Positions 25,042 through 33,653 of a DNA stretch of 64,000 nt are shown piece after piece. The position numbers and the translations under genes were made by a program. The notes beneath the pieces were generated by a model, which saw only the letters and a list, made by a program, of their open reading frames with translations, was not told the DNA's origin and did no database searches. How positions within the stretch are numbered: position 1 is the stretch's first letter; every line of letters begins with the position of its first letter. Source of the stretch: Aquabacterium soli (lineage in GTDB: Bacteria; Pseudomonadota; Gammaproteobacteria; Burkholderiales; Burkholderiaceae_C); the NCBI RefSeq assembly GCF_003933735.1, contig NZ_RSED01000020.1:34635-98634 (forward strand), in the 5' to 3' direction.

Positions 25042-25421
25042 TGCTTGCCCCCCGCAGTCGTCGCCGGCAGCGGCTCGGCCGCCCGCTCGGTGCGGTAGTC
25101 GCCGGCCAGTTCGGAGGGGTCGCGCGGCTGAGCGCGCGATGGCGTCAGGTGAAACTGGATGCCGGCGCGAACGCGCGCCAGGTCAGCCAGCAGCCGCGGG
25201 TAGTCGAAGTGGTAGCGCTCGCCCGGCTGGATGGGGGCATGCGCGGCGCTGTCCGCGACGGTGCGCTCCAGCGCGTCGAGCTGGCGCAGTGCGGCGACCA
25301 GCTCCTGGCGCTGTGCCGGGGACTCGGCCAAGGCCATCTGGGACTGACCCAGCAGGAGGGCCGTCACGAGAAAAGTGGGCACGCCGCGATGCGCGGCGCG
25401 CAGCCAGATCGAAGCCACCAT
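25038..25421 (-). CDS. RAQPRD family ICE protein
   Basis: 127 residues. A signal peptide (VPTFLVTALLLGQSQMALA) is followed by a helical periplasmic domain with the naming motif RAQPRD near residue 98. Function unknown; conserved in this ICE class. It is the last minus-strand gene before the strand-switched defence cargo, so its transcription must start in the shared 200-base spacer or on the far side of the cargo. Confidence 0.9.
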   Translation of the reverse strand: MVASIWLRAAHRGVPTFLVTALLLGQSQMALAESPAQRQELVAALRQLDALERTVADSAAHAPIQPGERYHFDYPRLLADLARVRAGIQFHLTPSRAQPRDPSELAGDYRTERAAEPLPATTAGGKQ

Positions 25422-25552
25422 CGCGCCATTCCTGTGTGATCAGCAATGGGGTGATCGTGGAGATCAGGGCTGTTTTAGGCCGCAAACAATAGGAACTGGC
25501 GGACGACCGGATTGGGCATACCGCGAGCGAACCTACAAAAGCCCGGGTTGAG

Positions 25553-25590
25553 TTTCGATTATTGCGTTTTTCGAGTGTTTCGAATATGAT
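25553..25590 (+). promoter_or_regulatory. Promoter of cargo operon with three TTTCGA repeats
   Basis: TTGCGT (25562-25567), 17-base spacer, TATGAT (25585-25590). The hexamer TTTCGA occurs three times across it (25553-25558, 25569-25574, 25578-25583). The repeats overlap both core elements, fitting an operator for the HTH antitoxin encoded 35 bases downstream. No other clear promoter is seen before the end of the cargo at 32863. The rest of 25422-25624 holds no gene. Confidence 0.65.
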
Positions 25591-25624
25591 CGGCTCTGCA
25601 ACCGTTTTCGCTTAGGAGCTACCC

Positions 25625-26095
25625 ATGACCACCGCCACTGCCCAATCCAAGATGACCCTTCCCGCCGCGGGAGAGGTTAAGGCAGCCGTCCAGGGTCAAC
25701 GTGCCTTGGCGGCTTACCTCGCAACCCAGTTCGAGACGCAGCACATCCAGATCTTTGATGACCACAAACAGGCTCATCAGGTGGAACTGCCTACCTCGGC
25801 TTTACGCCTGCTGGTCGACATCCTGGCCGAGTTGGCCGATGGCAATGCAGTAAAGGTGGTGCCCGTCCATGCAGAGCTGACGACCCAAGAGGCGGCGGAC
25901 TTGCTCAACGTGTCCCGTCCCCATTTCGTCAAGCTGCTAGAAGATGGGGTGTTGGCATTTCATCGCACCGGCAAGCACCGCAGGGTGAGGTTCGCCGATC
26001 TGATGCAGTACAAGGAAGCGCGCGAGCGCGCCAGTGAGCAGGCGATGGCCGAACTCGCTCAGCAGTCGCAAGAGTTGGGAATGGGATACGAATGA
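25625..26095 (+). CDS. Excisionase-type HTH antitoxin
   Basis: 156 residues. The C-terminal half is a MerR/excisionase-like helix-turn-helix: LTTQEAADLLNVSRPHFVKL, then GVLAFHRTGKHRRVRF. An N-terminal domain of about 80 residues may wrap the toxin. Known as the antitoxin partner of PIN-domain toxins in many elements. It overlaps the PIN gene by four bases (ATGA). The three TTTCGA repeats upstream are its likely operator. Confidence 0.82.
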   Translation: MTTATAQSKMTLPAAGEVKAAVQGQRALAAYLATQFETQHIQIFDDHKQAHQVELPTSALRLLVDILAELADGNAVKVVPVHAELTTQEAADLLNVSRPHFVKLLEDGVLAFHRTGKHRRVRFADLMQYKEARERASEQAMAELAQQSQELGMGYE

Positions 26096-26667
26096 GGCAT
26101 TCCCCATTCACCGCCGTCTACGACGCGTGCGTTCTATATCCCGCGCCACTGCGGGATTTCCTGATGTGGCTCGGCCTGTCTGGCCGCTTCCGGGCGCGGT
26201 GGAGCCAAGCCATTCATGAGGAGTGGAAACGCAACCTGTTGATCAACCGCCCCGATCTCACCCGGGTTCAGGTCGACAGGACGTCGGATCTCATGGACAG
26301 GGCCATTCCGGACGGCTTGGTGGAGGGCTACGAAGCGCTCGTGGCAGGCCTGACATTACCCGATCCGAATGATCGGCACGTCCTGGCTGCGGCGATTCGC
26401 TGCGGTGCGAGCGTGATTGTGACGTTCAACGAACGTGATTTCCCGAACGATCTGCTGGCTCCGTACGGCATCGAATCGCAGCACCCCGATGAGTTTGTGG
26501 ACAACCTGCTGGATCTGGATGCGGCCGCCGTAGTGTCGGCTGCGCAGCGCCAGCGTGCCCAACTCAAGCATCCGCCGATCGATGTGGACCGCTATCTCGA
26601 AATCCTGCTGCGCCAAGGCCTTGTGCAAACGACCAAGGTGCTGGCGACCTATCGCACCATTCTCTGA
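26092..26667 (+). CDS. PIN-domain toxin (ribonuclease)
   Basis: 191 residues. PIN acidic residues visible: VYDACVLYP (first Asp), HEEWKRNLL (Glu), LPDPNDRHVLAAAI (Asp pair) and the TFNERDFPNDLL ending. PIN toxins cut RNA with two metal ions. Coupled to the HTH antitoxin upstream; the first CBASS gene follows 17 bases later, so both modules share a transcript. Confidence 0.86.
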   Translation: MRHSPFTAVYDACVLYPAPLRDFLMWLGLSGRFRARWSQAIHEEWKRNLLINRPDLTRVQVDRTSDLMDRAIPDGLVEGYEALVAGLTLPDPNDRHVLAAAIRCGASVIVTFNERDFPNDLLAPYGIESQHPDEFVDNLLDLDAAAVVSAAQRQRAQLKHPPIDVDRYLEILLRQGLVQTTKVLATYRTIL

Positions 26668-26684
26668 CCCGCCGAGAGCCACGG

Positions 26685-27599
26685 ATGACCAAGAATCCTT
26701 CATCAGACGCCACTTTGCCGAAAGGCATCCATCGAAGCTGGAAGCTGCCGGATAAGTCGCTGGGTGACTTGTGGGATTCGATCGTGATGGACGAAGCCAT
26801 CAAAAAACAGTTGCTGTCACAAGCGATCGTCAACTTCACGGTGCGCCCCAAGGTGGAGCGCACGGTACTCCCCCTGCACGGCGTGATCTTGTTGGTCGGC
26901 CCGCCGGGGACTGGGAAGACCTCCTTGGCACGGGGCTTGGCGCATCGTGTGGCCGAATCTTTTTCTTCTGCGAAGTTTCGATTGCTGGAAGTGGAGCCTC
27001 ACACGCTGACGAGCTCTGCAATGGGAAAGACTCAACGCGCCGTGGCAGACCTGTTCTCGCAATCGATCGCAGAATCCGCAGCGGCGGGCCCGACGATCGT
27101 CCTTCTGGACGAGGTCGAAACGCTTGCGGCTGATCGAGCGAAGCTCAGCCTGGAAGCCAACCCGGTTGATGTGCACCGGGCCACCGACGCGGTGTTGGTG
27201 CAGTTGGACATGTTGGCCGAACGCAACCCGCATCTGCTGTTCGTGGCCACCAGCAACTTCCCACAGGCCGTCGACAGTGCCTTCCTATCTCGTTGCGACA
27301 TGGTGATGGAGGTGCCACTGCCCGGCAAGGATGCCTGCAAGCAGATCCTAGTGGACTGCCTGAATGGCCTGGCAAAGACATTTCCGGGGATTGGCAAGCT
27401 TTCCTCGGCTCACCAGTTCGACGTGTGCGCTGGCGAGTGCGTCGGATTGGATGGTCGGGCCATTCGCAAGGTCGTAGCCAACGCCCTCGCGGCCGACCCG
27501 CAAGTGGCTATCGATCCGAACAAGCTTTCCGTAGAGCACCTGCGCAGTGCGATACGACAGGCAAAGCAAATGCGCCTTCAAGGAGGGAAGCAAAAATGA
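26685..27599 (+). CDS. cap6: CBASS TRIP13/Pch2-like AAA+ ATPase (Cap6)
   Basis: 304 residues. Walker A VGPPGTGKTSLARGL (71-85), Walker B IVLLDEVETLA (138-148), sensor FVATSNF and the arginine-finger region SRCDMVMEV. Pch2/TRIP13 remodelers unfold HORMA proteins. In type III CBASS the ATPase pulls the HORMA protein off the nucleotidyltransferase and so keeps the system silent until infection. Its stop overlaps the start of the next gene (ATGA). Confidence 0.9.
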   Translation: MTKNPSSDATLPKGIHRSWKLPDKSLGDLWDSIVMDEAIKKQLLSQAIVNFTVRPKVERTVLPLHGVILLVGPPGTGKTSLARGLAHRVAESFSSAKFRLLEVEPHTLTSSAMGKTQRAVADLFSQSIAESAAAGPTIVLLDEVETLAADRAKLSLEANPVDVHRATDAVLVQLDMLAERNPHLLFVATSNFPQAVDSAFLSRCDMVMEVPLPGKDACKQILVDCLNGLAKTFPGIGKLSSAHQFDVCAGECVGLDGRAIRKVVANALAADPQVAIDPNKLSVEHLRSAIRQAKQMRLQGGKQK

Positions 27600-28066
27600 C
27601 CACCGTTGTCAGCCGGACGTTTCGCAGCTCGCCGCACCGCGATGCGTTGCAGACATGGGATGCCATTGTCGAACTGCTCACTCAGGGCAAGGACGGCACG
27701 GCTCGCTCTGAACTCAGGGCCGTGACGGGCGTGGCCGCCAGCTTGATCGCCGACCAGGCACCCAAGAGCGCGCCCATCGTTGCGACATGCGATGGACCAC
27801 GGACCAGGATCTACTGCCTCTTCGACGAAGACGCGATCGATGGTGATGATGCCAACGAAGAAGTCTTGGGGTTCGAGCCGTTGAAGGGAGACTGGGGAGT
27901 CTCGCTGCCGTGTCCGAAGGAGCAGCTCGGCTGGGTGCAAAGCGCGCTCAAAAAGCACAGTTCTCGCATCATTGCACGGGACTTGAGCCAAGGAATTGCC
28001 ACGCAGGCGCAGGCCGATGCTGGGCAAGCGCTGTCGCTCGACCTCGGAGGTTTCCTCAAGTCATGA
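27596..28066 (+). CDS. Second CBASS HORMA-type protein (probable)
   Basis: 156 residues between the TRIP13-like ATPase and the clear HORMA gene, overlapping both by four bases. It starts [21 protein letters not shown] and has no catalytic motif. Type III CBASS loci with a clade D nucleotidyltransferase often encode two HORMA proteins, and one in Pseudomonas aeruginosa has been studied. The position and size fit the second one, but the HORMA fold cannot be shown by eye. Structure prediction would settle this. Confidence 0.62.
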
Positions 28067-28563
28067 GCACCGTCGCCACCTACTCGTACACGCACTCGGT
28101 TACCTATGTGACCGACAACATCCTCAAGAGCTTGAAAGACATCATCCTGCTCAGTGGGCTGGACCCTGAGCACTTTGCGGATCGCTGGGAGAGCAATACC
28201 CGAGCCATCAAGACGTGGCTCGGGACCGGTGATCTGCGCAAGGTGATTCTGGAGATCTACAACCCGGCAACCGACAAGCTCGTGACCCGATGGGATATCG
28301 ACATCGTGTATGGGTGGTCCGATGGCGACGGCAGCTTCTGGACAGATACCGAGCAGTTGAAGTACGCGATCAAGAAAGCTGGGCTGCTGCCATCGCAGGC
28401 CAAGTACAAGTTAATGCTCGATACAAAGCCAGGGCGACCTGATGTGGAGGGATGGAGCAAAGGAAGTTATCGCTCGACGGATGGAATGGTCAAGCAGAGC
28501 CTAGGCTCGACTGTCGAACACAGCGGCCTGGCGGGTCAGGCCGGATATTGGAGGCAACGCTGA
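28063..28563 (+). CDS. cap7: CBASS HORMA protein (Cap7)
   Basis: 166 residues. Begins [20 protein letters not shown], the characteristic start of bacterial HORMA1-type proteins, followed by [20 protein letters not shown]; the C-terminal region ([20 protein letters not shown]) would be the safety-belt part. In the known system a closed HORMA protein bound to a closure peptide, presumably from phage, activates the nucleotidyltransferase. Overlaps neighbours on both sides. Confidence 0.85.
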
Positions 28564-29465
28564 TGCTGTCGATCGATGAAGCTTTTCGCAAGTTCAAGTC
28601 GCGTCTGGAACTCAACGAACGCGAACAGAAGAATGCCTCGCAACGCCAGAACGAAGTGCGGGACTACCTGCAGACCAAGTTCGGCATTGCGCGCAGCTTC
28701 CTGACCGGTTCCTATGCTCGATACACGAAGACGAAGCCGCTCAAGGATATCGACATCTTCTTCGTGCTGAAGGACTCGGAGAAGCATTACCACGGCAAGG
28801 CCGCATCGGTAGTGCTGGATGATTTCCACTCTGCATTGGTGGAGAAATACGGTTCGGCGGCCGTGCGCAAACAGGCGCGCTCGATCAACGTGGATTTCGG
28901 TGTTCACATCGACGCGGAGGACAACACGGACTACCGGGTGGTCAGCGTGGATGCGGTGCCCGCATTCGACACCGGCGACCAGTATGAGATCCCCGATACG
29001 GCGTCCGGAAAGTGGATCAAGACGGACCCGGAGATCCATAAGGACAAGGCGACCGCAGCGCACCAAGCCTATGCCAATGAGTGGAAAGGTCTCGTGCGCA
29101 TGGTGAAGTACTGGAACAACAATCCCAAGCACGGCGATCTGAAGCCGGTGAAGCCCTCGTTCCTGATCGAGGTAATGGCCCTTGAGTGTCTTTACGGCGG
29201 CTGGGGAGGATCGTTCGATCGCGAGATCCAGTCGTTCTTTGCCACGCTTGCCGATCGAGTTCATGACGAGTGGCCGGATCCCGCCGGACTTGGCCCGGCG
29301 ATCAGCAACGATATGGATGCCGCGCGCAAGCAGCGCGCGCAGCAGCTGCTGTTCCAGGCGAGCCAGGACGCAAGCATCGCCATCGACCACGCGCGTCGTG
29401 GTCGCAATATCGAAGCGCTTCGCGCCTGGCGCGCACTGTTTGGCCCCAAGTTCCCACTGTCCTGA
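28563..29465 (+). CDS. cdnD: CD-NTase of type III CBASS (CdnD-like)
   Basis: 300 residues. Nucleotidyltransferase motif [20 protein letters not shown] has the GS pair (49-50) and Asp62/Asp64; the third acidic residue is likely D111 in INVDFGVHI. The C-terminal half is the helical OAS1_C-like part. Such enzymes make cyclic oligonucleotides; with NucC as effector the expected product is cyclic triadenylate. Its start shares one base with the HORMA stop (TGATG). Confidence 0.9.
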
Positions 29466-29503
29466 TTCCATCGGCTTCCATACACGTCCCATCGAGGTAC
29501 AGC

Positions 29504-30229
29504 ATGTCCCAGTGGTCGCTTTCCCAGCTCCTGTCGTCCCTGCATGAGGACATCCAGCAGCGCTTGTCCGTAGTACGCAAGACCTTCGGTCACCCGGGTA
29601 CGAAGGGGGATGCGAGCGAGAACGTCTGGATCGACATGCTGGATACCTATCTGCCCAAACGGTACCAGGCGGCCAAGGCGCATGTGGTGGACAGCCTGGG
29701 GAACTTCAGCCAGCAGATCGATGTGGTGGTGTTTGATCGGCAATATTCGCCTTTTATCTTCACCTACGAGAACGAGACGATCATTCCAGCCGAAAGCGTG
29801 TACGCCGTTTTCGAGGCCAAGCAGACGGCTGACGCGGGGCTTGTGGCCTATGCCCAGGAGAAGGTCGCCAGTGTGCGCAGGCTGCACCGCACGAGCCTGC
29901 CGATCCCGCACGCTGGCGGGACCTACCCAGCGAAGCCGTTGATTCCGATTCTGGGTGGCTTGCTCACCTTCGAGAGCGAATGGAGTCCTGCATTGGGTCC
30001 ATCCATGGACAAGGCGCTGAACGCAAACCTCACCGAGGGGCGTCTGGACATCGGATGCGTTGCCGCCCACGGGCACTTTTTCTATGACCAAGCCAGCGGC
30101 GCGCACAGCTACACCAACGAAAACAAGCCGGCGACCGCGTTTCTTTTCAAGCTGATCGCGCAGCTTCAGTTCAGTGGAACGGTCCCCATGATCGATGTGG
30201 AGGCTTACGGTCAGTGGTTGACCAAGTGA
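29504..30229 (+). CDS. nucC: NucC cyclic-oligonucleotide-activated DNase
   Basis: 241 residues, typical length. The active site is complete: QIDVVVFDRQY gives D73 and VYAVFEAKQ gives E104 and K106, the same numbers I recall for characterised E. coli NucC. Upon binding cyclic triadenylate, NucC trimers join into hexamers and destroy cellular DNA, killing the infected cell. The ATG at 29504 fits the family start MSQWSLSQL. It follows the nucleotidyltransferase gene by 38 bases. Confidence 0.93.
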   Translation: MSQWSLSQLLSSLHEDIQQRLSVVRKTFGHPGTKGDASENVWIDMLDTYLPKRYQAAKAHVVDSLGNFSQQIDVVVFDRQYSPFIFTYENETIIPAESVYAVFEAKQTADAGLVAYAQEKVASVRRLHRTSLPIPHAGGTYPAKPLIPILGGLLTFESEWSPALGPSMDKALNANLTEGRLDIGCVAAHGHFFYDQASGAHSYTNENKPATAFLFKLIAQLQFSGTVPMIDVEAYGQWLTK

Positions 30230-30238
30230 GGGGGCGCT

Positions 30239-32863
30239 GTGGCAAGCATACGTTCGGAGTACCACCGGTTCCTGGCGCACTTGGCGCAGCGGCACGTGCA
30301 CGACGACGTGCGCCGGCTAGCGCACCTGGTGCTCGATCACCTGCAGCCACTGGCCGAGGTCGGTGCTGCACGCCGGGGGCGCTCCACGCGCTTGGCGCCG
30401 CTGGCCATCGCGCATCTGGCGCAAATGCCTGTCGCCTACGACGGGGACGCGCGCGGCCCCGAAAACGGGCCGGCGCTCGGGCGACTGCACCAGCTCGAAG
30501 TCGGGCCGTTTCGAGGATTCATGCGGCAGGAGACGTTCGACCTCAGCCATGACATCACCTTGGTCTACGGTGCCAACGGCACCGGCAAGAGCAGCTTCTG
30601 CGAAGCCTTGGAAGTGGCGATGCTCGGTTCGATCAGCGAAGCGCAGGCCAAGCGGGTCGACCAGCGGACGTACTGCAACAACGCTCGCCTGCGCCGCCAC
30701 GTCGCGCCAGTCCTGTCGTCTACGGCGGCGGGCGAAGCGCAGGCCGTCCAGCCCGACGAAGCTGAGTATCGCTTCTGCTTCATCGAGAAGAACCGCCTCG
30801 ACGATTTCGCCCGAATCGCCGCGCGGACCCCGAGCGATCAGCGCCAGCTCATCGCCACCCTGTTCGGCGTGGACCAGTTCAGCGAGTTCGTGCGCGGCTT
30901 CAACCCCTCGCTCGATCAGGACCTGATGCTTGCCGGCGTGCAGGCGGCGCAGCTGGCGCAGCGTCGCCTGCGGTTGGCGAGCTCCGAACAGACCATCGCC
31001 GCCTACCCGCAGAAGATCGCAGCGGTCGAGGGCCTGGAACAAGCTTTGGCGCAGCGCATGTCACCTGGCGCGACCTATCAAGCCTGCGTGGACTGGCTGC
31101 TGGGTACGCCGCAGCAGCAAGGACGGCTACCGTATGTCCAGGCTCAGCTGGACGCCAACCCGCCTGCCATTCACGAGGTGACCCAGGCCCGCCTGCAAGC
31201 GTTGCTGGCAGAGGCCTACCGCGTCCAGGGACTGTGGCAAGCGTCTTCCGCGCAACTCGCGGCCCGCGCGGGCGAGGTGTCGTACGCGAAGCTCTACGAG
31301 GCCGTGCAAGCGTTGGCGGACGGGGCGACCGCGTGTCCGGCATGTGGAACCGGACTGGCCGCTGTGGCACAGGACCCGTTCGCCAGGGCGCGAATGGGCC
31401 TGGAGCAGCTCGCGCAACTGGCCGTCCTGCAGCAGCAAGAGGCCGGGCATCGGACGCAGTTGAGCGAGGCGGTCCGAGCGCTGTGGGACGAAATGCGCCG
31501 CGTGGTGGCGGCGGCTGGGGTCGCTTGTCCTGCCGAATCGCAGGCCGCGGGCCTGCCACTGCTGCCTCCCACGTCGGCGGGCAATTGGCTCGGCGGCTGG
31601 GTGAATGGGGACCAGCGCGCCTGGCAAGCCCTCTTACGGATCGCACAGATCATCGAAGGCTTCGACGCGCAGGCGCGCGACGTGCATGCCCAGCGCGGCG
31701 CGATGGCCCAGGAGCGCGACCGCCTGCAACAGCATCAGCTGGAGATCGAACGGCTGCGGACCATGCGCACGACTGCGGATCAGGAGCTGGCGGCCGCCCG
31801 CCAAACCGTGGCCCAATTCGACGACGCGAACCGCGGCCTGATCCAGGCGGCCACGGACGAAATGCCGGTGGTGGTGCACCATCAGCGGGTCAAGGCCGCC
31901 TACGACGGCTTCCTACCCGAGATTCAGGCATACCTGACCGCTCTGCCGGGGGTTCTGCTACAGGGGCTGGGAGACCAAGCCCGCCATCTCTACAACGCAT
32001 TCAACCGGGCCGATCCGCCCGGCGATCTGCTGCACGCGCTGTGGTTGCCCGTGGCCGAGAACGGCAAGATCGAGGTGGAGTTCGCCGGCGAGCCGGGCGT
32101 GCGCTACGACGCGTTGATCGTCTTCAGCGAAGGGCACATCAAATGCTTGGGTCTGGCGATTCTGCTTGCCAAGAACCTCGCGCAGGGCTGCCCCGTGGTC
32201 ATCTTCGATGACGTCGTCAATGCGATAGACGACGACCATCGCGATGGCATCTGGCGTACCTTCTTCGAGGACGGTTTGCTCCACGGCAAGCAGGTTATCC
32301 TCACCTCGCACGCAGAGGAGTTCCTGCACCGCATCCAGCAGGAGTTGGGCGTGCGCCGCGCCGCGGCCATCAAGCGCTACAAGTTTCTCCCGCATCAGGG
32401 AGAGCACGAACTGCGGGTCGACAGCGACCCGCCAGCGAAGAACTATGTTCTTCTGGCCCAGCAGGCGTTGGCGGCTGACGAGAAACGCGAGGCACTGCGC
32501 CAGGCCCGGCCGGCGCTGGAGAGTCTGACGGACCGCCTGTGGACGTGGCTGGGTCGGCGGGCGGACGGCCGGATCGACATCAAGCTGAGCGGGCCCCGCG
32601 CGCCTTGGGAGCTGAACAATAAATGCACCAAGTTGCGGTCGGCCGTCGAGCGTATCGCGGCGCAACATGCGGGTGCGCCGGATGCCGTAGGGGCGTTGGT
32701 CAGGCTGCTCAATGTCAGCGGTACGAGTATTGAATGGGGTTACCTCAATAGCGGTGTGCACGACGCTCAGCGCGATCATGAGTTCGATCGGGCGACGGTA
32801 AGAACGGTCGTCGAGGCGGTTACGGCGTTGGATGCTGCTCTTGATACCCTGCAGAACCGATGA
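30239..32863 (+). CDS. Rad50/SMC-like ATPase with zinc-hook motif
   Basis: 874 residues from a GTG at 30239, only nine bases after nucC. Walker A VYGANGTGKSSF (109-120), a CPACG pair near residue 365 at the tip of a coiled-coil stretch, an ABC-type signature region FSEGHIKCLGLAILLAKN near 630-650 and Walker B VVIFDDVVNAID near 653. An 85-residue helical N-terminal extension precedes the ATPase. Overall like the SMC/Rad50-type proteins of defence systems (RloC, Lamassu LmuB relatives), but no nuclease partner or anticodon-nuclease signature is evident. It ends the cargo operon. It may be an independent single-gene defence or an addition to CBASS; the sequence alone cannot tell. Confidence 0.82.
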   Translation: MASIRSEYHRFLAHLAQRHVHDDVRRLAHLVLDHLQPLAEVGAARRGRSTRLAPLAIAHLAQMPVAYDGDARGPENGPALGRLHQLEVGPFRGFMRQETFDLSHDITLVYGANGTGKSSFCEALEVAMLGSISEAQAKRVDQRTYCNNARLRRHVAPVLSSTAAGEAQAVQPDEAEYRFCFIEKNRLDDFARIAARTPSDQRQLIATLFGVDQFSEFVRGFNPSLDQDLMLAGVQAAQLAQRRLRLASSEQTIAAYPQKIAAVEGLEQALAQRMSPGATYQACVDWLLGTPQQQGRLPYVQAQLDANPPAIHEVTQARLQALLAEAYRVQGLWQASSAQLAARAGEVSYAKLYEAVQALADGATACPACGTGLAAVAQDPFARARMGLEQLAQLAVLQQQEAGHRTQLSEAVRALWDEMRRVVAAAGVACPAESQAAGLPLLPPTSAGNWLGGWVNGDQRAWQALLRIAQIIEGFDAQARDVHAQRGAMAQERDRLQQHQLEIERLRTMRTTADQELAAARQTVAQFDDANRGLIQAATDEMPVVVHHQRVKAAYDGFLPEIQAYLTALPGVLLQGLGDQARHLYNAFNRADPPGDLLHALWLPVAENGKIEVEFAGEPGVRYDALIVFSEGHIKCLGLAILLAKNLAQGCPVVIFDDVVNAIDDDHRDGIWRTFFEDGLLHGKQVILTSHAEEFLHRIQQELGVRRAAAIKRYKFLPHQGEHELRVDSDPPAKNYVLLAQQALAADEKREALRQARPALESLTDRLWTWLGRRADGRIDIKLSGPRAPWELNNKCTKLRSAVERIAAQHAGAPDAVGALVRLLNVSGTSIEWGYLNSGVHDAQRDHEFDRATVRTVVEAVTALDAALDTLQNR

Positions 32864-32903
32864 ACGGCACACGGCTTTGCAGAGCAGTGCCGCCCGTGTC
32901 ACC

Positions 32904-33653
32904 TCATAAGTACTTCTTGAAGCTGCCTGCGGTCAGGCTGACTGCCATCCCCAGCATCGCCGCGCTGGGCAGCAGGATGACCAGAGGATGCACCGATATG
33001 GGCAGAGCGAGATAGGTGACCCAAGGCAGCACGGCCAACGGCATCAGGCTGGCCTTCGCGCGGTGGTAGATGAAGCCGGATTCGCGGCCCGCGCCGAACC
33101 GGCGCACATCCCGTCGCACCAGGCCGTCAATCAGGCCGACGAATGCCGCCGTGAGGATCAGCGGCAGCGTGAGCACCAGGACCAGCAGGCGCACCAGGAA
33201 GGTGAGCGTCGTGAAGGCCGCAGCGATCAGGTAGCTTTCGGCCCAGACATAGACCTGGCTGATGTAGTAGCGGAAGTTGCGGCTCTGCCCGTGGCTGGGC
33301 GCGCGGACGCGCTCGGCGGTCTGGCTCATGCGCTCCAGCAACCCCGAGCGCACGAACACCCACTCGTACCCGGTATCCACCAGCTCGTGCGCCGTGCGCC
33401 CGGGCTCCTGCACCACCACGCTGCGCGTGAAGTGGTTGGACAGGTGCCCGAGTTCGTACTGCAGCATCTGCTGGGAGTGGCGCCAGCCCTGGTCCTTCCA
33501 GAACAGGTGCATGCCGACGCACTCCACCACGATCGAGAACAGCAGCGAGCCAATGAGCACCCCGAGCAGCCGGAACGGTAAGGTGATGGTGCCGACGATC
33601 AAGCCTTGGCGTTGGTTCTGCTCCCGCTGCGCGGTCGAGGTGGCATCCTTCAT
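32904..33653 (-). CDS. ICE membrane protein, TIGR03747 family
   Basis: 249 residues from the ATG at 33653, which overlaps the stop of traD (ATGA). Hydrophobic segments near the N-terminus (LPFRLLGVLIGSLLFSIVVE) and in the second half. The conserved middle holds TGYEWVFVRSGLLERMSQ. The family partners TraD in ICEs of this class; function unknown. Transcription resumes the minus strand here, after the plus-strand cargo. Confidence 0.88.
   Translation of the reverse strand: MKDATSTAQREQNQRQGLIVGTITLPFRLLGVLIGSLLFSIVVECVGMHLFWKDQGWRHSQQMLQYELGHLSNHFTRSVVVQEPGRTAHELVDTGYEWVFVRSGLLERMSQTAERVRAPSHGQSRNFRYYISQVYVWAESYLIAAAFTTLTFLVRLLVLVLTLPLILTAAFVGLIDGLVRRDVRRFGAGRESGFIYHRAKASLMPLAVLPWVTYLALPISVHPLVILLPSAAMLGMAVSLTAGSFKKYL

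Noticed and set aside
11373-25421. Many long plus-strand reading frames across the transfer genes
   Set aside because: They are antisense shadows typical of GC-rich DNA; residues are His/Arg/Gln-rich and no family is recognisable, while the minus strand has complete known families.
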